Assembly: GCF_000949455.1 (NCBI RefSeq)
Contig: NZ_JXXK01000030.1
Span: 1 to 45,059, forward strand
Direction of reading: 5' to 3'
DNA length: 45,059 bases
From: Ruthenibacterium lactatiformans
GTDB taxonomy: Bacteria; Bacillota; Clostridia; Oscillospirales; Ruminococcaceae
Position numbers and translations under genes: made by a program
The notes under the pieces: generated by a model
Told to the model about the DNA's origin: nothing
The model's input: the letters and a program-made list of their open reading frames with translations, nothing else
Databases searched by the model: none
Part shown: positions 38,178 through 45,059 of the stretch, one piece after another
Position numbering within the stretch: position 1 is the stretch's first letter
Layout: the number at the start of each line of letters is the position of its first letter

Positions 38178-38489
38178 TCATCGCTCCGCCTGCGCCGCGC
38201 CCAGCGCCTGCAGCTTCTTCACAAGGTCGCTCACATAATTCGCGCCGCGGCTGGCAAAGACGCCGGTAAGCGCAACGCCCAGCCACGCCGCGTTGAAGCT
38301 CACGCCCAGCGCAGCGTAAAAATCCGCCCCGGCGCTGAAGCACAGCGATACGCCCAGCGCCACGGCTCCCGCCTGCGTGGCGGCGGTTTTCCACTGCTTT
38401 TCAAGAATCGCTTTGCCGAAGGTCTTGGCGTATTCCACCAGCGCCTCCACCGTTACGGCCATCATAAGTACAAGTACGGTCCTGTTCAT
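38178..38489 (-). CDS. Phage holin
   Basis: A 103-aa membrane protein with two to three hydrophobic segments: MNRTVLVLMMAVTVEALVEY, AATQAGAVALGVSLCFSAGA and AAWLGVALTGVFASRGANYV, with a short polar C-terminus. The size and layout match small phage holins, which open the membrane to let the endolysin reach the wall. The start overlaps the previous gene's stop by 4 bp (ATGA). Together with the upstream membrane-anchored coiled-coil protein and the M23 endolysin it forms the lysis cassette. Confidence 0.85.
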   Translation of the reverse strand: MNRTVLVLMMAVTVEALVEYAKTFGKAILEKQWKTAATQAGAVALGVSLCFSAGADFYAALGVSFNAAWLGVALTGVFASRGANYVSDLVKKLQALGAAQAER

Positions 38490-38749
38490 TGCCGTTTTCC
38501 CTCCATCCATTTTTCCAGATCGCTGATGCGGTGGTTCGCCACCTTGATCTGTTCCTCCACAACGGGCATGCGCCGGGCAAAGCCGTTGTGCTCCCGCACC
38601 TCCCGCGTCAGCTCGTCCAGCTTTGTGTCCGTCACGGCCTGCGCTGTGGTGATCTTGTTCTCTGTTCGCCGGGCGGCCGCCGTATTGGTAATTACCACGC
38701 CAACCAGGGACAGCACGCCCGTGATGAGCGCGACGATGATGCTCTCCAT
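38486..38749 (-). CDS. XhlA-like phage membrane/coiled-coil protein
   Basis: An 87-aa protein with an N-terminal membrane helix (SIIVALITGVLSLVGVVITN) and a long coiled coil (LDELTREVREHNGFARRM, QIKVANHRISDLEKWMEGKR). This layout resembles XhlA/hemolysin-type lysis accessories, though with the helix at the opposite end from classical XhlA. It lies between endolysin and holin and is translationally coupled to the holin. Confidence 0.7.
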   Translation of the reverse strand: MESIIVALITGVLSLVGVVITNTAAARRTENKITTAQAVTDTKLDELTREVREHNGFARRMPVVEEQIKVANHRISDLEKWMEGKRQ

Positions 38750-38754
38750 CGCTC

Positions 38755-39630
38755 CTACACCCCCGGCGCGGTGCCGGATGCCTCCGTGCGCTGCGCGTAC
38801 GCGCCCGCCTGCCGCCCGTCCCTTTGCGCGCGCTGCCCGGCCGCATCACCGCCCTGCGCCACGCAGGCCGCGAACGCGTCGCCCGGGGAGAGCGTCACAA
38901 GCTGGCAGCGGTCGGCCAGCACGGCGGCGTAACGCTGCACTCCCGCCACGAAGATGCGAACCCAGCTGTATCCGCCGGAGCTGCCCACCTCGGCCTGCAC
39001 CGGGTAGCACACGCCCTCGGTCAGCTTTCCGCCGTTATAGTGCTTGTCCACCGCATTCACATCGGGCGCGGTGAACACCTCACATTTGCCGCTCGTCACT
39101 TCCAGAAACTTCATGTCGCTGTCCTCCGTTTCGTCGATTGCTTCACCGTATGTACCCACGGCGTTGGGGTGCCCGGTGTATGCCGTTGGGTCAAGCCCCG
39201 CCCCGGCGGCTGTGGCCCGCACCTCGAAATGGCAGTGCGCAAAGGGCGGGCTTGCCAGCGACGCGTTGCCCGTGCTGCCCATCACCGCCAGCGCGTCGCC
39301 GCTTTTCACCCGCTGGCCCACGGATACCAGATTCCGCGCGTTGTGGCAGAAATACAGGCAGTTCACCGCGTCCGGCGTCTGGCCCGCGTCCAGCTCCACA
39401 CACACGTACCAGCCCCATTCCCACGTTTTGCTGCCCGTGGACCTGTCCACCTTGCGGGCCGTAACGACCCGCCCGGAAATGCTTTTGCCCTTGTAATCGG
39501 GCATTCGGATGGTGGTGCTGTCCAGCCCCTCCTCGTCGCTGCCGCCATGCCAGCCCTTGCCGTTGTTCCGGGTATAGCCCCACCGGCTGTACCCGTACCG
39601 CACCCGCACACGGCCCTTAAAAATTGCCAT
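38755..39630 (-). CDS. Phage endolysin, M23 peptidase with SH3-like domain
   Basis: A 291-aa wall-cleaving enzyme. The N-terminal LytM/M23 zinc metallopeptidase domain (about 5-150) has the ligands H28 and D32 (GWHGGSD) and the HxH pair H132/H134 (FAHCHFEVR), with VKSGDALAVMGSTGNA typical of the fold. A C-terminal part (about 175-245, KFLEVTSGKCEVFTAPDV and GGYSWVRIFVAG) looks like an SH3-type wall-binding module. It has no signal peptide, so it depends on the holin. AGGAGG lies 8 nt before the ATG. It cuts peptide crosslinks in peptidoglycan. Confidence 0.9.
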   Translation of the reverse strand: MAIFKGRVRVRYGYSRWGYTRNNGKGWHGGSDEEGLDSTTIRMPDYKGKSISGRVVTARKVDRSTGSKTWEWGWYVCVELDAGQTPDAVNCLYFCHNARNLVSVGQRVKSGDALAVMGSTGNASLASPPFAHCHFEVRATAAGAGLDPTAYTGHPNAVGTYGEAIDETEDSDMKFLEVTSGKCEVFTAPDVNAVDKHYNGGKLTEGVCYPVQAEVGSSGGYSWVRIFVAGVQRYAAVLADRCQLVTLSPGDAFAACVAQGGDAAGQRAQRDGRQAGAYAQRTEASGTAPGV

Positions 39631-39644
39631 ACGCCATGCCTCCT

Positions 39645-40028
39645 TTACAGCCCCAGCGCGGCAAGCTGCTGTTCGATGTAGGTGCGCTGCTCCAGCTCGG
39701 CCACAAGGTGCATTTCTTCAACGACCTGCCCGGTGGCAATGTCTGTTTTGCTCACGCGCTTTTTGCCGATGCTCGCCACAAGGCAATAGTGCTGGTACAC
39801 CGTATCAAACACGATTTTCGTGTTGTCCTCGTCCGTCGTTTTTGTCAATCGGATTTTCGCCGTCGCGGCCTCATCCATAAAAGCGGCCTCGAACTCGGCC
39901 GTTGTCATGGCATCCTCGCCCATGTGGATTTCCATACGGCTGCGGGCGTTCGGGCTGCCGCTGGGGTATACTGTTGTATCTTCCAACAGTTCATATTCAT
40001 TTCCGTTTTTCAGTGTGACTTTCAGCAT
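39645..40028 (-). CDS. Phage structural protein of unknown function
   Basis: A 127-aa soluble, beta-rich, acidic protein. It starts MLKVTLKNGNEYELLEDTTV and contains MEIHMGEDAMTTAEFEAAF and DTVYQHYCLVASIGKKRVS. Small proteins of this kind lie between tail fibres and lysis genes in Firmicutes phages. No specific family is recognised. AGGAGG lies 8 nt before the ATG. It is tightly packed with its neighbours in the minus-strand late operon. Confidence 0.75.
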   Translation of the reverse strand: MLKVTLKNGNEYELLEDTTVYPSGSPNARSRMEIHMGEDAMTTAEFEAAFMDEAATAKIRLTKTTDEDNTKIVFDTVYQHYCLVASIGKKRVSKTDIATGQVVEEMHLVAELEQRTYIEQQLAALGL

Positions 40029-40040
40029 TCTGTGTACCTC

Positions 40041-40631
40041 CTAAAAATTGCATTTCAGGCTGTAAATATAGCCTGTAAAACTACGGGAATTGTTGTTTGA
40101 AAAACCCATCAGAACATAATAGCTGCCGTTATAGCCGGAAGTGTTCAACGTCACGCTGGTCGCTTGCTGGTTGCCCAGCACACGGACTGCAGCAACGTAT
40201 GAGTTGTCCGCGTTGATCGTAGGCCACGCGCTGAGCAGATAGATGTTGAAAGCTGAATAGGTTTCGGTAGGGTCGAATTTATTGATACTCGCCGTCAGTG
40301 ATGAAACCGCCGACAGATCGACAGGCCAGTTTGTGATGACGCTGCCGCCGCCCAGATAGCTTCCGGTACACGTCAATGAAATATTTCCGGTGTTGAAAAC
40401 AGGCTTCGTGCCCGTCTGGTTGCGGTAATAAGTATCGGTATTCAGAAAATAAGCGGCGCGGGCATCCCAGCCCCCGGTAAATCCGGAACACTGATCTCCA
40501 TTGTTGTACAGGTACTCCGGCGCGCGCTTCCATACCTGCGTGTTTCCGTGTTTCACTACAGATAACGACGTGCCGTTATAGATCACATTCCCGCTCTGCG
40601 GCACTGTGACATTGTTGAAAACCAAAGCCAT
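40041..40631 (-). CDS. Phage tail-fibre or receptor-binding-like protein
   Basis: A 196-aa protein rich in Asn, Ser, Thr, Gly and Tyr, predicted all-beta. The N-terminus FNNVTVPQSGNVIYNGTSLS is the common 'no signal, attach and trimerise' style of Firmicutes tail accessories. The rest (TGNISLTCTGSYLGGGS, GYNGSYYVLMGFSNNNS) looks like a carbohydrate-binding sandwich. It is probably a host-recognition module next to the longer fibre gene upstream. It has lower GC than other phage genes here, consistent with module exchange. Confidence 0.75.
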   Translation of the reverse strand: MALVFNNVTVPQSGNVIYNGTSLSVVKHGNTQVWKRAPEYLYNNGDQCSGFTGGWDARAAYFLNTDTYYRNQTGTKPVFNTGNISLTCTGSYLGGGSVITNWPVDLSAVSSLTASINKFDPTETYSAFNIYLLSAWPTINADNSYVAAVRVLGNQQATSVTLNTSGYNGSYYVLMGFSNNNSRSFTGYIYSLKCNF

Positions 40632-40643
40632 GCCCTCACCGCC

Positions 40644-41519
40644 TCACGAATAGTTGATTGTCAGCGTGGTGCCGGACAGGCTCATTGATATATTGCTGGC
40701 CCGCCGTGCATTGGAAAGCCTGCCGTCGTTGCCCTGGCACACGGTGCCCGCCGCTGAACCAAAGTTCTTGTTGAAGGCGTTGTTTTTCGTGAAGGCGGGT
40801 TCGGCCCCCACCTGGCCGGGCGTAAGCTGTACCGTCCTGTCGGCCGACCCGTCAAATTCAGCCATCTGCTGCCCGGCGTTGTTTTGGAGGATGAACTTTT
40901 TAGCCACCCGGTCCGCCGCTGCCGCCCGGTCCACCACGCCGTCGCCGTCCGCGTCATAGGTGGAAAACCGCTTCTTGATCTTCCCGAACAGCACGGTCAG
41001 CTCTTCCCCCGTCTGGATATCCGCATCCTGCTCCGCCTCGGTAAAAGATGCCGTTACGTTGGAGCCGTCCCCGTTGCGCGGCAAAAGCGGCTGCTGCTCG
41101 TTTCCGGGGTCATAGATGCTTTTCGCCATGTCGCCCGCGCCCAGCTCCACCACCTTCGCGCTGATGGCCGCGTCCGTCTCAGCCTTGGAATAGGCCCCCG
41201 CCTGCGCCGCCGTCACCCCGTGGGGGTTGTCCGCGCGGTCCGTGTGCGCTTTTACAAGGTCCCGCAGTCCGTTCAGCACCGCCTGCAGCTTTCCCGCCGG
41301 CGCGGCCGTCACCCCCTCGGGCGCCGCGGCGCCGATGTCGGCGGCCGCCGTTTCGGCCTCCAGCTGGCCGGCAAGCTCGTTGAACGCGGGCGCAAGCACC
41401 TCCCGCGGCAGCTCGTCCATAATGCGCTGCATCTCGGCGGTGGAAACGCCGGGCGTGTCCGGCCGCCCCACGTTCCCCTTGCCCAGCATATCCCCTTCTG
41501 TAATTTTTCGAAACGCCAT
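40644..41519 (-). CDS. Phage tail-fibre protein
   Basis: A 291-aa protein. It contains the collar-like repeat DNPHGVTAAQAGAYSKAETD (about residues 97-117), common in tail fibres, a region TEAEQDADIQTGEELTVLFG that often occurs in baseplate-attached fibres, and an Asn/Gly-rich C-terminus (NDGRLSNARRASNISMSLSG). It probably forms a fibre trimer. AGGAGG lies 4-5 nt before the ATG. It lies between the large tail protein and the smaller receptor-binding-like protein in the late operon. Confidence 0.82.
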   Translation of the reverse strand: MAFRKITEGDMLGKGNVGRPDTPGVSTAEMQRIMDELPREVLAPAFNELAGQLEAETAAADIGAAAPEGVTAAPAGKLQAVLNGLRDLVKAHTDRADNPHGVTAAQAGAYSKAETDAAISAKVVELGAGDMAKSIYDPGNEQQPLLPRNGDGSNVTASFTEAEQDADIQTGEELTVLFGKIKKRFSTYDADGDGVVDRAAAADRVAKKFILQNNAGQQMAEFDGSADRTVQLTPGQVGAEPAFTKNNAFNKNFGSAAGTVCQGNDGRLSNARRASNISMSLSGTTLTINYS

Positions 41520-41534
41520 AAGCTCCTCCTTTTC

Positions 41535-43394
41535 TCAGGCCCGGTAATACCCGGTCTCCACAAATTCAATGCCGATGCTGTCCAGCCCGAACGGCTCGTT
41601 CAGCACGCCGTTTTCCACCTTGAACCCCGCCTTGTCCACTTTTTTCAACCGGATTTTGTCCCCCAGCGTGCGGGGCGTGTCGTCGTTGGAGTAAGTGAAC
41701 TTGGAATAGATCAGATGCGCATAGGAAAAATACCGCGCCGTCACAAAATCGCTGAACAACTCTTCCCATATGCCCGCAACGCGCCCCCACGCCCGCACGC
41801 CCGTCGCCAGCGCGCTGGCCAGCGCCACATAAAACCGGCTGAACGTTTTGTTGCGGTAAAAGGTCCGGCCGCTCAGGTCCGGCGTGCGCCAGCACGCGTA
41901 GATCGCCTCGCCGTTGTCGTTGTAGTTCAGCGGGTCGGACGGTTCGTTTGCAAATGCGCAGAGCCTGCCGTCCGCCGTGCCGAACCACAGCGCGCCGTCC
42001 TGCTCCCACAACACGCGGGCCGGGATATTGGTGCAGTAAAAGCCCGCATACTGGCGCGTGGAATAGGGGGCCGAGCGGTCCGTCTGCGTGGCCTGCAGCC
42101 CGTCCAGAATGTATGCACGCCCATTCAGGCACAGCCAGTACATATCTTTATAAACCAGCGCGAACGCTTCCTCCAGCCCATTTTCCTCCAGCAGCTTCCC
42201 GTTCAGGAAGAAGCTGCGGCTCTGGCTGTATTTTTCCCCGGTAATGTCCTGCGCCGTGATGGCGTAAACGCCCAGCTTTGTCAAAAACAGCGGTTCCGTG
42301 CCCAAATACCCAAACGAATATGGAGCAACTGCCCCTTCTCCTTGTAAAATGTTCACAATGCGGAACGCGGGCTTGTTGTCCACAAGGGTTCCCTCCCGCA
42401 CGATCACGTTCCGGTCGGAATCGGTGGAATCCTTGTGCGCCGCCAGCCGGGCGTTTACAATGGAATATCCCACAATGGCGCTGTCGCTCTGGCCCAGCAC
42501 CGAATAGGCCTGGTCTCCCCAGTAGGTGGGGTCGTTCAATCCGCTGTACCAGTCGTAGTTGATGAGCTGCGGGCTGCCGGACAAAAACAAACGGTCCGTC
42601 GCGCCGTTCACGCCGAACTGGATGCCGATGCGGCATTTGTTGATGCGGTCCGCATAGCCCTCAACTGTGTGTGATGCGGTGATTTTCACATTGTCCTGCC
42701 CCGCCACCGGGGATACGCCCGGCGCGGTGGTGAACGTGACCGTGCCTGCCGTGCGGTTTACAGTAAAGCCGCTGTTTTCCGCCATCGGCTTCCAGCTTCC
42801 GTCCGCCTGTAACAGCTCTACCTCCACGGGCGTACTGTCCAGCGGCACAAGGGACATTTGATACACCTTATCATTTTCTGTCCCGAGGAACTGCTCCCGG
42901 TATTTCGGAGATATCAAATTGGCGTTTTCATATTCTTCCCCGCCGATGTTTGGGGCGCGCGCGATGGTCAGCGTGGGGATGTATGCGTCCGCGTCCACCC
43001 GCGTCACGGCCGTGCCGTCGTAGCACAGCATCGCCTTTCCGTCCGCGATGTACAGTTTTTCGCCAAATTCCCACGAGCGGCTGCGCGCGTCGTTTGCGTC
43101 GGAATACACCACGGAATCGCCCTTGTACAGCTTTGTGCCCGCGTGTACCAGCGGGTCGTGCCCCATCAGCGCGTGATATCCGTTGATTCGCCCGTCCAGC
43201 GTCCGCTTCACCTGCCATCCCATGCGCTTGCGCACCTTCCCGGGCACATCGCGGATCATGTTCTCGCAGTCGGGCGAGCGGTTTTCGTCCGCGTTGGCCG
43301 GGCTGTTTGTCAGGTCCGCGCCTAAAAAGGTATCAATTTTCACCTGGGACAGCGTGGGAGCCGACGCGCGCGGCATATTTGTCTGCTTAAACAT
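41535..43394 (-). CDS. Large phage tail/virion-stabilising protein
   Basis: A 619-aa beta-rich protein without membrane segments. The N-terminal part (IDTFLGADLTNSPANADENR, CENMIRDVPGKVRKRMGW) is typical of short-tailed phage tail-hub or DNA-stabilising proteins, and the middle resembles a beta-propeller (LYIADGKAMLCYDG, DRLFLSGSPQLINY, LWFGTADGRLCAF). That similarity is by eye. ATG 43394 was chosen over GTG 43403; either start overlaps the end of the upstream gene by a few bases, so translation is coupled. It would join the head-tail connector to the fibres. Confidence 0.78.
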   Translation of the reverse strand: MFKQTNMPRASAPTLSQVKIDTFLGADLTNSPANADENRSPDCENMIRDVPGKVRKRMGWQVKRTLDGRINGYHALMGHDPLVHAGTKLYKGDSVVYSDANDARSRSWEFGEKLYIADGKAMLCYDGTAVTRVDADAYIPTLTIARAPNIGGEEYENANLISPKYREQFLGTENDKVYQMSLVPLDSTPVEVELLQADGSWKPMAENSGFTVNRTAGTVTFTTAPGVSPVAGQDNVKITASHTVEGYADRINKCRIGIQFGVNGATDRLFLSGSPQLINYDWYSGLNDPTYWGDQAYSVLGQSDSAIVGYSIVNARLAAHKDSTDSDRNVIVREGTLVDNKPAFRIVNILQGEGAVAPYSFGYLGTEPLFLTKLGVYAITAQDITGEKYSQSRSFFLNGKLLEENGLEEAFALVYKDMYWLCLNGRAYILDGLQATQTDRSAPYSTRQYAGFYCTNIPARVLWEQDGALWFGTADGRLCAFANEPSDPLNYNDNGEAIYACWRTPDLSGRTFYRNKTFSRFYVALASALATGVRAWGRVAGIWEELFSDFVTARYFSYAHLIYSKFTYSNDDTPRTLGDKIRLKKVDKAGFKVENGVLNEPFGLDSIGIEFVETGYYRA

Positions 43395-43890
43395 TGCAGC
43401 CACCCATTACAACCGCAGTTGGTCCATCTGTCATGCCGGAAAGGTTTGAAAGCTTGCCCTGATACTGCGCGTAAAAGCTCTGGAAAAACCGCTGGTCGTA
43501 TTCCATGCTCTGCGTCTGCGCCGCGACAAATAAAATCACGGCCAACACTGCTTCATCCGGCAAATCAAACTCCGTTTCATCCGGCGCATTGTCCGGAATG
43601 TCCGCCGGGTATGCCTCATAGCGCAGCGTAAACGCATCCGGCAGCTGCGAATATTTTGTGTACGGATGTGCAATGCCGTCTACGATCACGTAGCGCGGTT
43701 TACAGCAGTCCTGCGGCAGCGTTTTTTCATCCTCCGCCGCGTACGTTTTTTCGCGCCAGATGGGGTAATACAACGCTACCTCTTTCTGTCCCATGTCAAA
43801 AAAGCGGTCCAGCCTGCCCGTCAGGTCCGCCTTCGGCTTTGTTTCATCCAGCAGTTTCAGCACTTCGCTTTTTGCTTCACCCAATGTCAT
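43387..43890 (-). CDS. Phage head-tail adaptor-like protein
   Basis: A 167-aa soluble protein, start ATG 43890 with AAGGGAG upstream. The N-terminal helices (MTLGEAKSEVLKLLDETKPK, GRLDRFFDMGQKEVALYYPI) followed by a beta part with Pro-rich turns (DGIAHPYTKYSQLPDAFTLR) resemble gp6/gp15-type connector proteins in size and fold outline. It overlaps the start of the large tail protein, as expected for virion assembly genes. Upstream of it lie a repeat block and a terminator instead of another phage gene, which is unusual. Confidence 0.72.
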   Translation of the reverse strand: MTLGEAKSEVLKLLDETKPKADLTGRLDRFFDMGQKEVALYYPIWREKTYAAEDEKTLPQDCCKPRYVIVDGIAHPYTKYSQLPDAFTLRYEAYPADIPDNAPDETEFDLPDEAVLAVILFVAAQTQSMEYDQRFFQSFYAQYQGKLSNLSGMTDGPTAVVMGGCNV

Positions 43891-44002
43891 TCCTGCATCT
43901 CCCTTCTGTTTCCGTCCGCATGCCCCGGAAGCCGCGCCCCGCCCGCCGCGCGGACGTTTGTCCCGCATGGAGCAGGGCGGCGCTTGTCGGGCTTCATTCG
44001 CC

Positions 44003-44161
44003 CTCCATTTCGCCTGCGGCGAAACCGCGCTGGCCGGTCATCGGCCCCACCGGGGCCGCTATTTTGCCGTTCCCGTCACGGCTGCGCCGCGCCGGGGCCC
44101 CAACGGCAAAACCCCGGCGCTTGTCGCCGTTCGGCTCCATTTCGCCTGCGCGAAACCGCGC
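44003..44161 (-). repeat. Inverted partial copy of the 35.2-35.6 kb GC-rich repeat
   Basis: On the minus strand 44161-44062 matches 35197-35298 or so (GCGCGGTTTCGC, GCGAAATGGAGCCGAA, GCGCCGGGGTTTTGCCG) with few changes, and a second partial unit lies at 44003-44058. The intergenic stretch 43891-44630 has no confident gene. The copies at 35.4 and 44.1 kb are inverted and flank most of the prophage block. Confidence 0.85.
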
Positions 44162-44372
44162 TGGCCGGTCGTTGCCCCCGCCGGGGGCAACGTGCTCGCT
44201 GCCCCATTTTCGCTTTGCTCAAATGCGGCCCCGCGCTCGCACCCCGGCGCTCAGCTCCGTTTCATCCTAAAACAATTGTACGCTTCCGGATGTCCGTTTC
44301 TCCGGAATTTTCCGTTTTTTTCATCTGTCCCCCACCCTTTTTTTGCATCGGCTCCGGGGCGCACCGATACAC

Positions 44373-44408
44373 AAAAATCCGCGGCGGGGATACCCCGCCG
44401 CGGATTTA
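44373..44408 (-). terminator. Strong terminator inside the phage gene run
   Basis: AAATCCGCGGCGGGG pairs with CCCCGCCGCGGATTT around a 3-nt loop; on the minus strand it is followed by TTTTT. It would end transcripts coming from the right-hand phage genes, so the 43.9-37.3 kb late genes need another promoter. Confidence 0.88.
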
Positions 44409-44630
44409 ACACCTTTTCAGTTTCCTGGCTCTATTTCCCTCTCCCCAACACCTGAAGCAGTTCGCCCGCCGCCTCGTCGGCATATTTTTTGGGGATTCTG
44501 CATAGCAATAAACAATTTCTTTTTTCCGTCTCTCATTGGAGTTGTGATCCAATTGCTTCTCCGCACCTTGCCGCGTATGCCAAAAAAGGAAAGCGCGCCC
44601 GCTTTCCTTTTTTGCTTTGCTCCGAAAGGC

Positions 44631-44945
44631 TCATTTCTGCCCGTTCTGCATTCTCTCTTTTCTCTGCCGCTCTCGTTCCAGATGCCGCAAGGCTGATTCG
44701 TACTCATACTTTGCCATGCGGTACAACTTTTCCACCGCCTCCTGCTCCGAGCCGGTCTGCTTCCGTACAAAATATTCATTTCGCTCCCCGCAGGAATACA
44801 CCTCCCACAAGCCCGCTTCCTCGTTGAAAAAATAGCCTCTCGTAAAAGAGCCTGGGATTCTTTTTCCCAGCACAATATCTACTCCGTTCCGTTCCAACAC
44901 CGGGGCCATTTTTTCCATTTCTTTAAACATTTCTTCCTTTGTCAT
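44631..44945 (-). CDS. Small phage-associated protein, possible moron/immunity-like gene
   Basis: A 104-aa soluble, charged protein: MTKEEMFKEMEKMAPVLERN, FTRGYFFNEEAGLWEVYSCG, EAVEKLYRMAKYEYESALRH and a Lys/Arg/Gln-rich tail. The WxVY...ER...EA pattern resembles small immunity proteins such as Imm59, but only loosely. AAGGAGG lies 8 nt before ATG 44945. It follows a phage structural gene and is closed by the 44373 terminator, like an accessory (moron) gene in a late operon. Confidence 0.6.
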   Translation of the reverse strand: MTKEEMFKEMEKMAPVLERNGVDIVLGKRIPGSFTRGYFFNEEAGLWEVYSCGERNEYFVRKQTGSEQEAVEKLYRMAKYEYESALRHLERERQRKERMQNGQK

Positions 44946-44966
44946 GTTTGTAAGCCTCCTTACCAC

Positions 44967-45059
44967 TTATTTCGTATAAAGAATTCCCAGATCTTCCATC
45001 TGCTGTGCGCTCAGCGGCATCGTCCACTGGTCCGCGCCGCCGTCCGAGCCGAACGCCGT
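44967..45059 (-). CDS. C-terminal end of a phage structural gene, cut by the window edge
   Basis: About 30 codons are visible on the minus strand, ending FGSDGGADQWTMPLSAQQM, EDLGILYTK and stop at 44967. The text is coding-like and lies 21 bp before the next gene's start, so it belongs to the same transcript. Its position upstream of the connector-like gene suggests a capsid or head protein. That is inference. Confidence 0.6.
   Translation of the reverse strand, partial: TAFGSDGGADQWTMPLSAQQMEDLGILYTK

Noticed and set aside
40041..41519. Diversity-generating retroelement acting on the tail-fibre genes
   Set aside because: No reverse transcriptase, no template/variable repeat pair and no C-type lectin ending typical of variable proteins in the window.
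36464..45059. Complete active prophage
   Set aside because: Only late tail and lysis genes are visible; no integrase, repressor of clear phage type, terminase or capsid lies within the window, and a terminator and repeats interrupt the late genes.

Overview
The window is high-GC, about 60% or more in most genes. The codon style, Shine-Dalgarno starts, clean sigma-A promoters (TTGACA/TATAAT) and gene content (pyruvate formate-lyase, class A PBP, sugar ABC importer with a large membrane AraC regulator, GH3 enzyme, aldo/keto reductase with clostridial Fe-S domain) point to an anaerobic gut member of the Clostridia, most likely order Oscillospirales (Faecalibacterium/Subdoligranulum/Ruthenibacterium-like). 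This assignment is inference; no rRNA or ribosomal protein gene is present.

Layout. 1-644: CRISPR array cut by the left edge, 36-bp repeats and 30-bp spacers, type II (Cas9) style. Each repeat carries an extended -10 promoter on the minus strand. 662-1261: a decayed small locus and the first of three copies of a 180-bp miniature inverted-repeat element. 1408-5406: class A PBP, then a MATE efflux pump behind a strong promoter and a structured leader with terminator that resembles a guanidine-IV (mepA) riboswitch. 5469-10213: a pyruvate formate-lyase operon whose enzyme is split into a 684-aa core and an 80-aa glycyl-radical subunit. Between them lies a 66-aa Cys-rich protein that looks like a diverged copy of the radical subunit. 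The activase follows, and a divergent Crp/Fnr regulator and a MarR regulator are adjacent. 10410-15665: PatB-type C-S lyase, AT-rich immunity-like genes, a DUF2752 protein, tRNA-Leu(GAG), a frameshifted AT-rich gene and an MFS transporter.

15881-25191: second miniature element, a DUF4091 (GH123-like) protein, a CUT1-type sugar ABC importer (two permeases and a lipoprotein), its divergent AraC/sensor regulator, and an Fe-S aldo/keto reductase. 25419-31705: a SUKH immunity-like gene, two small unknown proteins, chloramphenicol acetyltransferase, cytidine deaminase, GNAT, GH3 and the third miniature element. 31921-36426: EamA transporter, RarA, an esterase, GC-rich tandem repeats, and an XRE regulator divergent from a small gene. 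36464-45059: the late end of a prophage on the minus strand, from a structural protein at the right edge through head-tail, tail and tail-fibre genes to an M23 endolysin and holin. No integrase, capsid or terminase is in view.

The most interesting items are the split glycyl-radical enzyme with its Cys-rich companion, the promoter-bearing CRISPR repeats whose first repeat is cut down to the promoter half, the 180-bp element family, and AT-rich orphan immunity-like genes scattered through a GC-rich chromosome. All functional calls come from reading the sequence; no database search was run.
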